The notes under the pieces were generated by a model. It had not been told where the DNA came from. It did no database searches and was given only the letters and a program-made list of their open reading frames with translations. A DNA stretch of 64,000 nucleotides from the NCBI GenBank assembly GCA_017619335.1, contig JAFZSP010000033.1, forward strand, positions 186,001 to 250,000, given 5' to 3'. The stretch comes from Bacteroidaceae bacterium. Lineage in GTDB: Bacteria; Bacteroidota; Bacteroidia; Bacteroidales; Bacteroidaceae. Below are positions 49,173 through 61,989 of the stretch, piece after piece; the first letter of the stretch is position 1, and each line of letters begins with the position of its first letter. The position numbers were made by a program, and so were the translations under genes.

Positions 49173-52100
49173 ATGAGAAAGAGATTCATTAAATCCGTTA
49201 TAGACAGCGCCATTCGCTCTGGCCTCTGCCTGGCTCTGCTGGCAGGCCTGGGCATTGCACCTGTCATGGCTCAAGAAGACGCCACCGAGGACGAAGAAGT
49301 CGTCACTCGCCGCGTCATCAAGAAAAAGCCACAGAAGAATTATCCTATGAAATCTGTCGCCGGCATCGTTGTAGACGGAGCCACAGGACTGCCCATGGGC
49401 GGTGTACGTGTGCAGGCTCTCCAACTGCCACAATACTCGGCGCTGACAGAAGAGGATGGTAGTTACAAACTTGAGATTCCTACATTCTGTGATGTCCTCA
49501 TCTTTGATGCTCCAGACTACAACCTACTCCAGTTGGCAGTAAAGGGCGAGACAGATCAGGACGTGAAGTTACTCGCCAACAAGTTCCGCGGGTATTATAC
49601 AGACGGGACCACCATCACCAGTCAGCGAGCTGTTCAACTGGACGAAACCAGTTCACTCACCGTGGAGACCGACATGCAAAACCTCCTCGAGGGTGACCTG
49701 CGTTCAGTAAGCCGCAGTGCCTTGCCTGCACAAGGAGCCTATTTCACCATCCGAGGCGTAAACTCCATCAACGCTAATGCACAGCCACTTATCATTGTGG
49801 ACGGAAATATGATTGATCCCGAGTTCGAGCGCACAAGCCTTCACGAAGGGTTCTATAACAACATCCTCTCGGGTTTGGACCCTGAGAATGTTGCCAGTGT
49901 GAAAGTCCTCAAGAACGGAACTGCCCTCTATGGTGCGAAAGGCGCCAACGGTGTTATCATCATCGAGACCAAGCGCGGCCATAGCATGGCAACAAAAATT
50001 AATGTTCGCGTATATGGAGGTGTGGAACTTGCTCCCAACAAGTTGGATATGATGGATGGCACATCCTATCGCCGATACCTCAGCGAACTCGCTGGTACCA
50101 TCAAGGATGTCCGTGAATCCAAGAATGGCTCACTCTCCCAGTACACCTTCCTCGATGACAATCCCCAGAATTACTATCACGACATCTTCAACAACAACAC
50201 CGACTGGCAGAAGGATATGTACCACACAGCCTTCACCCAGAACTATAAGGTGAGTGTCGAGGGTGGTGACGACATCGGTATGTATGCACTTTCACTGGGC
50301 TACACCAACGGACAGTCCACCCTCAAGGGCAATGATTTCAGCCGTCTTAACCTCCGATTCAACACCGACATCAAGGTCTTTGAAAAGGTCTATGCTGGTT
50401 TGGACATTGCCTACAACCAGACCGCCTACGATGTCCTGGACAATGGCTGGAGTCCCGATTATGAAATGCAGAACATCGGTGCCACAAATGTACTTGGCGT
50501 CATCAGCGCACCCTTCCTTTCACCCTACTCTTATTACCACAATGAGAACACGGGACGTCTGGCACTTTCTGATGACCTTGCTGGTAAGTATGCCAACAAC
50601 AACACCGTCGGACGCTGGGTTCAGAACCCCTTTGTGTTCCCTCGTAGCCTGGGTATCAACGAGAGCCTCCGCAACCCCTACTGGATTATCCAGAATGGTG
50701 ACGGGAAGAACAAGAACTATGCAGAACTCACACAGATTAACATCAACTTCTCACCGCGCTACCAGGTAACAAAGCAACTCGCCATTAGTGACCGCTTCAA
50801 CTATACCCTCAACCGTAACAATGAGAAGTACTTCCTCCCCATTGCCGGTGCCACGCCCTATCAGCTCACCGACCTCGGAGATATCACCTCTGTGCTGAAA
50901 TCACAGTTCACCAAAGAGACCACCATCAACAACGACTTCCGCATTGAATGGACAAACACCTACGGTCCCCACACCATCAGTGCTTTCGGCGGCTGGCGCT
51001 ACAACAACTACAGCTACAGCTACTCCTATATGCGAGGTTACAACAATGAAAACGACAAACTGCCCAATATTTCCAAGAATATGCAGTATGTCAACTATGG
51101 CGGTACCAAGGACAACTGGATTGATATGGCATACTACTTCAATGCCGACTATAATTTCAAGAATCGTTACTTCGCCCAGGTCACCGCTTCAGCTCAGGCC
51201 AGCAGCCGTTTTGGTAAAGACACCAAGGACGGCATCAAACTTGCAGGCGTCAGTTGGGGTCTGTTCCCGAGTGTTCAACTCGGTTGGCTCATCAGCAGTG
51301 AGCCTTGGTTCAAGGCCAACCGTGGCATCAACTACTTGAAACTGACAGCAGGCTTCGACCAGAGCGGAAACGATGGCATTGATTACTACGCTGCCCGTAC
51401 CTATTGGGAGAGTGTTCAGCACTCCGAGAACACCGTGGGGCTGGTCCTGAAGAACATTGAGAACACCAGCATACAGTGGGAAACCACTTCACGATGGAAC
51501 ATCGCGCTCGAAGGTTCGTTCATTAACAACCGCCTCAACGCTGGTATCGATCTCTTCTGGAGCACCACCGATAATCTCCTTACTATGAAGGATCTTGACT
51601 ACATTGCAGGTGTTGGCAAGTACTGGACCAACGATGGACAGTTGAAGAACCGTGGCTTTGAGGCTCACGTCAATGCAGCCCTCATCAACAAGAAGGACTG
51701 GAAGTGGGAAATCGGAGCCAGCGTGGGTCATTATAACAATAAGATCACCAAGCTGCCCGCCACCAACCAGATTATCCAAAAGGATGCCAATGGTGTCATC
51801 ACCAACATTATTGACGGATACGCCTCCAGCATTTATGGCGAAAAGAACATTCTCACCGCCGTAGGTTATGCCGCAGGTTCCTTCTTCGGATGGAAGACTG
51901 ATGGCGTCCTCGCCAACGATGCCGAGGCCCGTGCCGCAGGTAATGGCACTTATCTCCTTTATCCCACCGGAATCAAGGAGAACCCCTATCGGAACTTCCA
52001 GGCCGGTGACGTTCACTTCGTGGATCAGAACGGTGACGGTGTCATCGATGACAACGACAAGGTGGTCATCGGTAATCCCAACCCCGACATTTATGGCAAC

Positions 52101-52580
52101 ATCTATACTTCCCTCAACTGGAAGAACCTCCGACTGGACGTCAACTTCAAGTACTCCCTCGGCAATGATGTCTATAATTACCAACGTTCTATCATTGAAG
52201 GAGGCAACACCACCTATAACCAGACCACAGCCATGCTGAACCGCTGGACCTATGACGGTCAGCGCACAGACATCCCCAAGGTATGTTACATGGACAGCGA
52301 GGACTGGCGTAATAACGAACGCATGTCAGACCGCTGGATTGAGGATGGCAGTTATCTGAAACTGAAGAACGTCCGCCTCACATGGAACCTTCCCATCAGC
52401 AATGAATGGCTCCAGGGCCTTCGCATTTGGGGCGAAGCCAATAACGTGTTCACTCTCACCCGCTATTACGGGGTTGATCCCGAGATGTCCAGCCGCAACA
52501 GCACTCTGTATCAGGGTATTGACACAGGCATGCTCACGCTCGGTCGCAGCTTCAATATGGGTGTTACCATCAACCTCTAA
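49173..52580 (+). CDS. SusC/RagA-family TonB-linked transporter, second pair
   Basis: 1135 residues from ATG 49173 (MRKRFIKSV). ATG 49146 would add nine residues ahead of the basic signal-peptide start and is less likely. Signal LALLAGLGIAPVMAQ, then an acidic stretch and RRVIKKKPQKNYP. Carboxypeptidase-like domain at about 55-135 (VAGIVVDGATGLPMGGVRVQ). Plug at about 160-285 with GAYFTIRGVNSINANAQPLI, IVDGNMIDPEFE, VASVKVLKNGTALYGAKGAN and GVIIIETKRG. The barrel ends MGVTINL. It is homologous to, but clearly diverged from, the first SusC of this operon. It should form an importer with the SusD encoded 9 bases downstream. Confidence 0.92.
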   Translation: MRKRFIKSVIDSAIRSGLCLALLAGLGIAPVMAQEDATEDEEVVTRRVIKKKPQKNYPMKSVAGIVVDGATGLPMGGVRVQALQLPQYSALTEEDGSYKLEIPTFCDVLIFDAPDYNLLQLAVKGETDQDVKLLANKFRGYYTDGTTITSQRAVQLDETSSLTVETDMQNLLEGDLRSVSRSALPAQGAYFTIRGVNSINANAQPLIIVDGNMIDPEFERTSLHEGFYNNILSGLDPENVASVKVLKNGTALYGAKGANGVIIIETKRGHSMATKINVRVYGGVELAPNKLDMMDGTSYRRYLSELAGTIKDVRESKNGSLSQYTFLDDNPQNYYHDIFNNNTDWQKDMYHTAFTQNYKVSVEGGDDIGMYALSLGYTNGQSTLKGNDFSRLNLRFNTDIKVFEKVYAGLDIAYNQTAYDVLDNGWSPDYEMQNIGATNVLGVISAPFLSPYSYYHNENTGRLALSDDLAGKYANNNTVGRWVQNPFVFPRSLGINESLRNPYWIIQNGDGKNKNYAELTQININFSPRYQVTKQLAISDRFNYTLNRNNEKYFLPIAGATPYQLTDLGDITSVLKSQFTKETTINNDFRIEWTNTYGPHTISAFGGWRYNNYSYSYSYMRGYNNENDKLPNISKNMQYVNYGGTKDNWIDMAYYFNADYNFKNRYFAQVTASAQASSRFGKDTKDGIKLAGVSWGLFPSVQLGWLISSEPWFKANRGINYLKLTAGFDQSGNDGIDYYAARTYWESVQHSENTVGLVLKNIENTSIQWETTSRWNIALEGSFINNRLNAGIDLFWSTTDNLLTMKDLDYIAGVGKYWTNDGQLKNRGFEAHVNAALINKKDWKWEIGASVGHYNNKITKLPATNQIIQKDANGVITNIIDGYASSIYGEKNILTAVGYAAGSFFGWKTDGVLANDAEARAAGNGTYLLYPTGIKENPYRNFQAGDVHFVDQNGDGVIDDNDKVVIGNPNPDIYGNIYTSLNWKNLRLDVNFKYSLGNDVYNYQRSIIEGGNTTYNQTTAMLNRWTYDGQRTDIPKVCYMDSEDWRNNERMSDRWIEDGSYLKLKNVRLTWNLPISNEWLQGLRIWGEANNVFTLTRYYGVDPEMSSRNSTLYQGIDTGMLTLGRSFNMGVTINL

Positions 52581-52589
52581 TTCGACATC

Positions 52590-54917
52590 ATGATGAAAAA
52601 GAATATTATTTCCATTTTTCTCCTCGCACTGGTGACCAGTATCACCTTTAATTCCTGCGAGGATATGCTCACGCCTGATATGGATCGCCACGACGAAGTG
52701 GATCAGATTGCCGCTGACACGCTTTACTCCTATTGGGGCATCCTCAAGGGACTGCAAGATATTGCAGAGCGTTATGTCATCCTCGGTGAATGTCGTGGTG
52801 ACCTCCTCGCAGGCACAGAGTACGTCAGTGACTCCATTCATGCCATTCTCAGTTTTGGCAAGGACGGTGATGCCACAGACGGAGCATGCAGATACCTCAA
52901 GGCCAGTGACTATTATCACATCATCAACTCATGTAACGTGTATATGGCAAAGTGTGACACACTCCGCACCACTGGCACCAACAAGAGTGTCATGATCAAG
53001 GAGTATGCTCAGGTTGCCAGTATCCGTGCATGGGTTTATATGCAACTCGTGCTGACCTATGGTGAGGTTCCTTATTTCGACACCCCCATCCTTTCCACTG
53101 CAGACATTGATAACTTCTGGAGCTCCGTGAACACAAAAGTGAACGCCAACACGCTTGCAGAAACCGATGCCATTAAGAAACTGGAAGAAGTGCGTATGGT
53201 GGAATACCCCACCTATGGCAGCTACGGCCGCACCACCAAAATTGCCGATGCCAGCCAGTGCATCTTCCCCCAGAACCTGGTACTTGCAGATATCTATTTG
53301 CTCAAGGCAAGTGGAACCAAGGATGTTCTCGATTATCAGAAAGCAGCCCAGCGCTACTATGACTATCTCAACACCATTTTCGGTGGAGTCATTAATCCCA
53401 ATATGTACTACACCTATCAAACGCGCAGCCGCCGCACTGAGAACATGGTAGCAGATGATGATAGTTACTGGCTCAATATGTTCCGCAGCAAGGATCCTGT
53501 GGCTTCATCAGGAGAAATCGTCACCGTTATCCCCAGTTCCAACAATAAGCTGTGGGGTACCGTCTTCCGTGGTATCAACGACCTCTTCGGTTTCACCACA
53601 GATATTGCTGTGCACACCGAGGGTAATGACACCACTGCATCCACCTCATCCAGCGTTATGCTTACGAGAAACTTCGAGCACGAGCTGAATCCAGCCCCTG
53701 GTTACAAGAAGCTAAGCGTATCACAGGACTATGAAATGTACATCGGTAAGGATGGTGAGGAAGTCCTCACGGTCATTGATGGTGCTGGTGACAGCCGCTA
53801 CAAAATGGCTGTGGAGAACATCACCAACACCGCAAAAGGCGATGACACCCCTACCGAGTTCATCGTCAAACAGATTGGCGGCAGTGGTTTCAGCACCACT
53901 TTCCCCGTCATCTATCGTAAGGCAAACATCTGGCTGCGCTTTGCCGAGGCACTGAATGGTGCCGGCTTCCCGGGCTACGCCTTTGCCATCCTGAAGAATG
54001 GCCTCTGTGGCAACAGCGTTTGGGTGCCCACATCGGAATCTCAGTATGCCGTCAAAGAGGTCAAATACTATGATAAATCTGAGATTAATGACACAGACAC
54101 CACCTTCTATGCCACCAATGCTGCTTTCCGTCAGCACATCTACAATCGCGCTTTAGCCGAAGGTGTCGTGTTCCAGGAAGATGAAGACATCATCAATAAA
54201 TACTTTGCCTTGTTTGCAGGCGAGAGCGTTGAGATCTATGAAGAAGAGATTGATGCCCTCCTTGCGTTCGAAGATGAATTCGAGGCATATGTCACTGCCA
54301 ATATTACTGATTTCTATCAGATACCTATCAGCTGGTACGAGTGGCCTTCCCAGGGCCTGTCTATTGTCTGCAACTACATCCCCAAACGTGAGATGTTCGC
54401 AGCCAAGCAAGTACCCTTCCTCAACTTCTCCACGCTCTATCTGCGCGGTTCCCAATACAGCTATGCCACCACCCTACGGTCTGAAACTGAATATAACCTC
54501 AAAATATTCACCTACACCTATGGTATGAGTTCAGACTTCACGATGGGTATTCACAACCGTGGCTGTGGCATGGTTGAGTTTTACGAGCGGGAATCCACCT
54601 ACAATTACGTTGATCAGATCAACAAGATGCTGACGACCTACGAGGGTGAATCCGAGCTCACTTGGGAAGAAGTTTACGATCCCGCCAACCTTGAGAAAGT
54701 GAAGGTTGCTGTGGCCGACCTCATCCTGGATGAGATGGCTTTGGAAACAGCCTTCGAGGGCAACCGTTTCTTTGACCTTCTGCGCTACGCACGCTTCCGC
54801 GGCGAACCCGACCAGTTGGCAAAGCGCGTAGCAGCCCGTGGAGAAACGATGGATGCCAGCCTGCGTGCATACCTCCAGAACGCCAGCAACTGGTACTTCA
54901 AACTTCCCCAGCGTTAA
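52590..54917 (+). CDS. SusD/RagB-family nutrient-binding lipoprotein, second pair
   Basis: 775 residues, unusually long for a SusD (about 550 is typical). Lipobox ALVTSITFNSC, then EDMLTPDMDRHDEVDQIAAD. The helical core is recognisable (AQVASIRAWVYMQLVLTYGE, PQNLVLADIYLLKASG), as is the C-terminal SusD motif LILDEMALETAFEGNRFFDL followed by LRYARFRGE. A large insert of about 200 residues in the middle (around 300-560) accounts for the extra length and may build a larger ligand lid. It is the last gene of the operon, followed by a strong terminator. Confidence 0.88.
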   Translation: MMKKNIISIFLLALVTSITFNSCEDMLTPDMDRHDEVDQIAADTLYSYWGILKGLQDIAERYVILGECRGDLLAGTEYVSDSIHAILSFGKDGDATDGACRYLKASDYYHIINSCNVYMAKCDTLRTTGTNKSVMIKEYAQVASIRAWVYMQLVLTYGEVPYFDTPILSTADIDNFWSSVNTKVNANTLAETDAIKKLEEVRMVEYPTYGSYGRTTKIADASQCIFPQNLVLADIYLLKASGTKDVLDYQKAAQRYYDYLNTIFGGVINPNMYYTYQTRSRRTENMVADDDSYWLNMFRSKDPVASSGEIVTVIPSSNNKLWGTVFRGINDLFGFTTDIAVHTEGNDTTASTSSSVMLTRNFEHELNPAPGYKKLSVSQDYEMYIGKDGEEVLTVIDGAGDSRYKMAVENITNTAKGDDTPTEFIVKQIGGSGFSTTFPVIYRKANIWLRFAEALNGAGFPGYAFAILKNGLCGNSVWVPTSESQYAVKEVKYYDKSEINDTDTTFYATNAAFRQHIYNRALAEGVVFQEDEDIINKYFALFAGESVEIYEEEIDALLAFEDEFEAYVTANITDFYQIPISWYEWPSQGLSIVCNYIPKREMFAAKQVPFLNFSTLYLRGSQYSYATTLRSETEYNLKIFTYTYGMSSDFTMGIHNRGCGMVEFYERESTYNYVDQINKMLTTYEGESELTWEEVYDPANLEKVKVAVADLILDEMALETAFEGNRFFDLLRYARFRGEPDQLAKRVAARGETMDASLRAYLQNASNWYFKLPQR

Positions 54918-54965
54918 GCCGCGCTCGCGTCTGTAAAAAAGACGCGCTGTAATACCCCTATTTAT

Positions 54966-55007
54966 GCGGTCAGTCACTCTTTTCAGGGTGATTGACCGCT
55001 TTTCTTT
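54966..55007 (+). terminator. Intrinsic terminator of the fasciclin/SusCD operon
   Basis: GCGGTCA and CAC pair with GTG and TGACCGC (54966-54999) and TTTTCTTTT follows. A smaller GCGTCT/AGACGC hairpin lies just upstream at about 54928-54946. Confidence 0.75.
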
Positions 55008-55035
55008 TGAAAAAATAAATATTTCTTTCCAAAAG

Positions 55036-55067
55036 TTTGGCACATCTACCATTATTCATTATCTTTG
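55036..55067 (+). promoter_or_regulatory. Promoter of the GH2 operon
   Basis: TTTG (55036-55039), exactly 20 bases, TATCTTTG (55060-55067), 18 bases before ATG 55086. Full match to the Bacteroidetes consensus. Confidence 0.75.
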
Positions 55068-55079
55068 TCCCCAAATTAG

Positions 55080-58295
<3,216 letters not shown>

Positions 58296-58296
58296 T

Positions 58297-60300
58297 ATGA
58301 AAGAACATAAAACGGAAAAATCATCCCGCCTCTCCTCATTCATTGAAGGGAGGTGGGGATGGTTTATTGTCATCATCGGTTTGTTGGCGGTCGCCGGCAT
58401 CAAATTAGTCACCGAGGAAAGTGAGTTTCTGCTGCGCTCCCAGGAGATGAATCTCTGGTTGCCCACGGGACTTTATTGGAAGACGCTGATGCAGTATCCG
58501 GGTGGTGCTGTCTCGTGGCTCGCCACTTATTTGACACAGTATTTCTACCACCCCTGGATGGGTGTGAGCATCCTTTGTGGTCTCTGGCTCATCATCTGCC
58601 TGTTAATCACGTGGATATATCAGTTGAAGGGACCGTGGGTCGCACTGACTGCGCTCGTGCCCCTTGCTCTCTTGGCTTGTATAGTACAGACAGGCTATTG
58701 GATTTTTTATCAGAAACTTCCCGGTCACCTCTTTGTGCCGACGATCGGTGTCCTCTTTGCGGTTCTCTGTATGGCCATTCAGCACATTCTGGATCTTTCC
58801 TTGCCCTCGAAAGTCGCCCGCTGGATCCGCCTCGTTTGGATGACCTTTGTCTGCATCATTGGCTATCCCTTCTTCGGTGCCTGGGCACTGGGAGCCACAG
58901 GATTATTAGCCGCCTTACCCCCCACCCCTTCGAGGCTTCCTCTCTCTTCAATGAGACTGTGGATTAGGCTTATCCTTGCCATATTGTTGATTGCCGCCAT
59001 CCCACAGATTTACTATCAACGCCTCTTTGAGATGACCTTTCGAGACTTCGTCTATGTGGCAGCCCTCCCCTCCATGCGCTACAGTCAAGACAGTTTCGAA
59101 CAATACCGTCTCCCCTATTACGCCATCATTGCAGCCTTCCTCATCCTCATTCCTATCGCTTGGTGCTCCGCTGTCGCCTCCCGTCAGCCAGCCTCCTCCA
59201 CTGCTGGTCGTGTGCGTGGCGTATTCGCCACGAAACATTTCTGGCTCGCACCCATCATCACCCTCATCCTCCTCTGCGCTGCCGTCTTTGGCGTCAGCAA
59301 GGCATGGTATCATGATGTCAACTTCCAGAAGGAACTCGCCATGAACCGCGCCGTCGAGGATTTGGACTGGGAGCGCGTCCTCACCATTGCCCGTGACGGC
59401 AGCACCACTGTGCGCCCCACTCGCCAGATGGTGATGTACAAGAACCTCGCCCTCTTCCGACTTGGTCGTGCCGGCAATGAGATGTTCGATTACCCAGAAG
59501 GCTCCACACCCCAGAACGCTCCGTGGAAAGTCCGCATTACACAGGTCGGCGGCAAGCTCATCTATTACCATTATGGTAAGGAGAACTTCTGTTACCGTTG
59601 GTGTATGGAAGACGGCGTGGAATTCGGTTGGAAAGCAGAGACCCTGAAGTTCATGGCACGCACCAGCCTTCTCAATAGAGAATGGACCGCCGCCCGCAAG
59701 TACCTTGACCTTCTGAAGAAGACTACCTTCCATCGGGAGTGGGCCGAGCGTTATGAGAAGCTGCTCTCCACCCCTGATGCCTTTGACCTGCAGAAAGCTG
59801 AAGCCGCCGCCAAAGCAGGGAAACCGCTCTTGGACGAGCAGATGACCCGAGAGTTCCTGCCCATTATGCACATGATGACCTATCCCGACCGCCTTGACGG
59901 TGACAACACCCTCGTGGAAATGTACCTTCTCCAGACCTTTGCCCACGGCAACGGTGACGACCCGCTATTCCAGGAAATGACACTCATCTGTGCCCTCATC
60001 ATGAAGGATATAGATATCTTCTGGCCCCGCTTCATGAAGTATGCCAGCATGAATCCGAATGTGCACATGCCTCGTCATTATCAGGAAGCCGCTTACCTCT
60101 ATGGTCATTTGGAGAACAAAGTGGATATTTCCCACATGCCTTTCGACAAATCCACCAAGGAGACCTACGACCGCTTCATGAAGTTCAACGAACAGTGTGG
60201 TGCCATGACAGAGGAGCAGAAAGCCGTGGCTTTCTACCCACAGTTCGGCAACACCTTCTATTACTTCTATTTCCTGGTAAGAAATCAAAAGACCAATTAA
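58297..60300 (+). CDS. DUF6057-like polytopic membrane protein
   Basis: 667 residues. No cleaved signal peptide. About eight hydrophobic segments lie in the first 350 residues (for example WFIVIIGLLAVAGI, ILCGLWLIICLLITWIY, ALVPLALLACIVQTGYWIFY, LAPIITLILLCAAVFGVSKA). The C-terminal about 310 residues are soluble and helical (TPR-like: ALFRLGRAGNEMFDYPEG, LNREWTAARKYLDLLKKTTF). The layout matches my memory of DUF6057, a Bacteroidales family of unknown function. It begins 1 base after the GH2 stop, and a beta-propeller lipoprotein follows after 9 bases. A palindromic insert encoding GRVRGVFAT lies just before the last membrane segment (59206-59231). Confidence 0.72.
   Translation: MKEHKTEKSSRLSSFIEGRWGWFIVIIGLLAVAGIKLVTEESEFLLRSQEMNLWLPTGLYWKTLMQYPGGAVSWLATYLTQYFYHPWMGVSILCGLWLIICLLITWIYQLKGPWVALTALVPLALLACIVQTGYWIFYQKLPGHLFVPTIGVLFAVLCMAIQHILDLSLPSKVARWIRLVWMTFVCIIGYPFFGAWALGATGLLAALPPTPSRLPLSSMRLWIRLILAILLIAAIPQIYYQRLFEMTFRDFVYVAALPSMRYSQDSFEQYRLPYYAIIAAFLILIPIAWCSAVASRQPASSTAGRVRGVFATKHFWLAPIITLILLCAAVFGVSKAWYHDVNFQKELAMNRAVEDLDWERVLTIARDGSTTVRPTRQMVMYKNLALFRLGRAGNEMFDYPEGSTPQNAPWKVRITQVGGKLIYYHYGKENFCYRWCMEDGVEFGWKAETLKFMARTSLLNREWTAARKYLDLLKKTTFHREWAERYEKLLSTPDAFDLQKAEAAAKAGKPLLDEQMTREFLPIMHMMTYPDRLDGDNTLVEMYLLQTFAHGNGDDPLFQEMTLICALIMKDIDIFWPRFMKYASMNPNVHMPRHYQEAAYLYGHLENKVDISHMPFDKSTKETYDRFMKFNEQCGAMTEEQKAVAFYPQFGNTFYYFYFLVRNQKTN
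59206..59231 (+). repeat. In-frame palindromic element, copy 1
   Basis: GGTCGNGTGNGNGGCGTATTCGCCNC pattern: here the stem CGTGGCG-TATT-CGCCACG. It encodes GRVRGVFA inside the DUF6057-like protein. A second copy in the same frame lies at 62286-62311 in the DPP4 gene. Confidence 0.65.
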
Positions 60301-60309
60301 CCCACCATC

Positions 60310-61989
60310 ATGTTCCCTCATTACCACCATATAAAGTACTTTTCGTTTGTTGCGATGTTATCGCAACTGTTCTTCCTCTCCTCCTGCACCTCCCCTTCCG
60401 TCCCGGAACACTTCACCGAAAGTCAGGACTTCCCCTCCATCTATCCCGACTACATCGGCGTCACCGTCCCTGTGAATATCGCTCCCCTGCATTTCCACAT
60501 TGATGCCGACGCCTCTGCCACCGACTTCGTCACCCGCTTCACCGCTGGCGACCAGCAGTGGACTGTGGGCGGCGAGGATGTTCGTCCCGGCTTGAAGAAA
60601 TGGCAGCAGATGAAAGCCGCCGCCTTGACAGCAGAAGGCAACATCTCTGTGGAGGTGTTCATCAAAAGCCAAGACGCGTGGCAACGCCAAAAACCTTTTG
60701 ACATCACCGTCTCCAAAGACAGTATAGACCCCTACATCTCCTACCGCCTCATCTCGCCCTCCTACGTGACCTATGAGGATCTGACCATCAACCAGCGCTG
60801 TCTCGAGAACTTCGACGAGAGTCTCATCTATGGCAACATGATCAACTCCGATGAGGAAAACGGGCAATGCATCAACTGCCACCATTCACAATGGTACAAC
60901 CCGCAACGCATCCAGTTCCACGTCCGTCAGTACCTCGGAGGCACCATCATTGCCTTTGACGGCAAACTCCAGAAAATCAATCTCAAGACCGACTCCACCC
61001 TCTCTGCCGGCGTCTATCCCACCTGGTATCCGACGAAGCCCTGGATTGTCTATTCCACCAATTCCACCGGTCAGAGCTTCCACACCCGCGACGTCCAGAA
61101 GATTGAGGTTCAGGACACCAAGAGCAACCTCATCTTCTACAATCTCGAGACCAACGAGGTCACTCCCATCACCCGTGACACCACCCGCTTTGACTGCTTC
61201 CCCTTTTGGAGCCCAGACGGCAAGTACATCTATTATGTCAGTGCCCAGTGGCAGCGCCGTGACAGTACCGAGCAGATGGATTTCGAGCTCATCAAACATT
61301 ACAAGGAAGTGCAGTACAACCTCTATCGTATGCCCTTCGACGAGCAGACGCTCACCTTCGGTCCCCGTGAACTCATTTATGACGCCGTGGCCCGCAATCG
61401 CAGCGTCACACTGCCGCGAATATCTCCCGACGGACGTTGGCTGATGTTCACCGAGGGACAGTTTGGCGTTTTCCACATCTGGCATAACACCGCAGACCTC
61501 TTCCTGATGGACCTCACACAGGCCGCACCCGTAGAACCCACACCCGTCGCCATATTCAGCCCTAACAGCTTGCCTGCCAGCGTCTTGCCGCCAATGGCAA
61601 ACAATGTACAGCGAGAAAATATCGCCGACAGTCTCCGGGAGGCACAAGGCCTGCGCACACCGCTGCCCGCCGCCATCCGTCCAATCTCGGAGCTCAACTC
61701 CCCCGACGTGGAAAGCTGGCACTGTTGGTCCAGCAACGGGCACTGGGTCATTTTCTCTTCGCGCCGCACCGACGGCAACTTCACCCGTCCCTTCATCGCC
61801 CACCACGATGGCAACGGACACTTCACCCGTCCCTTTGAGCTGCCGCAGGACAACCCGCAGTACCACCGCCAGTTCCTCCGCAGCTATAATATCCCCGAGT
61901 TCCTCTCTGGCCCCGTCACCATCCGCCCACAGGACTTCGCAGCCCTCATCAAGAAAGAAGCCACTCCTGCCCAACTGAAAATGAAATGA
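60310..61989 (+). CDS. Lipoprotein with TolB-like beta-propeller and CxxCH motif
   Basis: 559 residues. Lipoprotein signal FVAMLSQLFFLSSC. Residues about 30-170 are a beta-rich N-domain. Near residue 184 is NGQCINCHHSQW, a CxxCH motif as in c-type cytochromes. PD40/TolB-like propeller blades follow (VYPTWYPTKPWIVYSTNSTG, DCFPFWSPDGKYIYYVSAQW, TLPRISPDGRWLMFTEGQFG, SWHCWSSNGHWVIFSSRRTD). It follows the DUF6057-like gene by 9 bases and overlaps the peptidase gene by 4 bases (ATGA). A covalently bound heme is possible but unproven: no distal Met or His ligand can be assigned. Related proteins are sometimes labelled cytochrome c biosynthesis proteins. Function is unknown. Confidence 0.72.
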   Translation: MFPHYHHIKYFSFVAMLSQLFFLSSCTSPSVPEHFTESQDFPSIYPDYIGVTVPVNIAPLHFHIDADASATDFVTRFTAGDQQWTVGGEDVRPGLKKWQQMKAAALTAEGNISVEVFIKSQDAWQRQKPFDITVSKDSIDPYISYRLISPSYVTYEDLTINQRCLENFDESLIYGNMINSDEENGQCINCHHSQWYNPQRIQFHVRQYLGGTIIAFDGKLQKINLKTDSTLSAGVYPTWYPTKPWIVYSTNSTGQSFHTRDVQKIEVQDTKSNLIFYNLETNEVTPITRDTTRFDCFPFWSPDGKYIYYVSAQWQRRDSTEQMDFELIKHYKEVQYNLYRMPFDEQTLTFGPRELIYDAVARNRSVTLPRISPDGRWLMFTEGQFGVFHIWHNTADLFLMDLTQAAPVEPTPVAIFSPNSLPASVLPPMANNVQRENIADSLREAQGLRTPLPAAIRPISELNSPDVESWHCWSSNGHWVIFSSRRTDGNFTRPFIAHHDGNGHFTRPFELPQDNPQYHRQFLRSYNIPEFLSGPVTIRPQDFAALIKKEATPAQLKMK

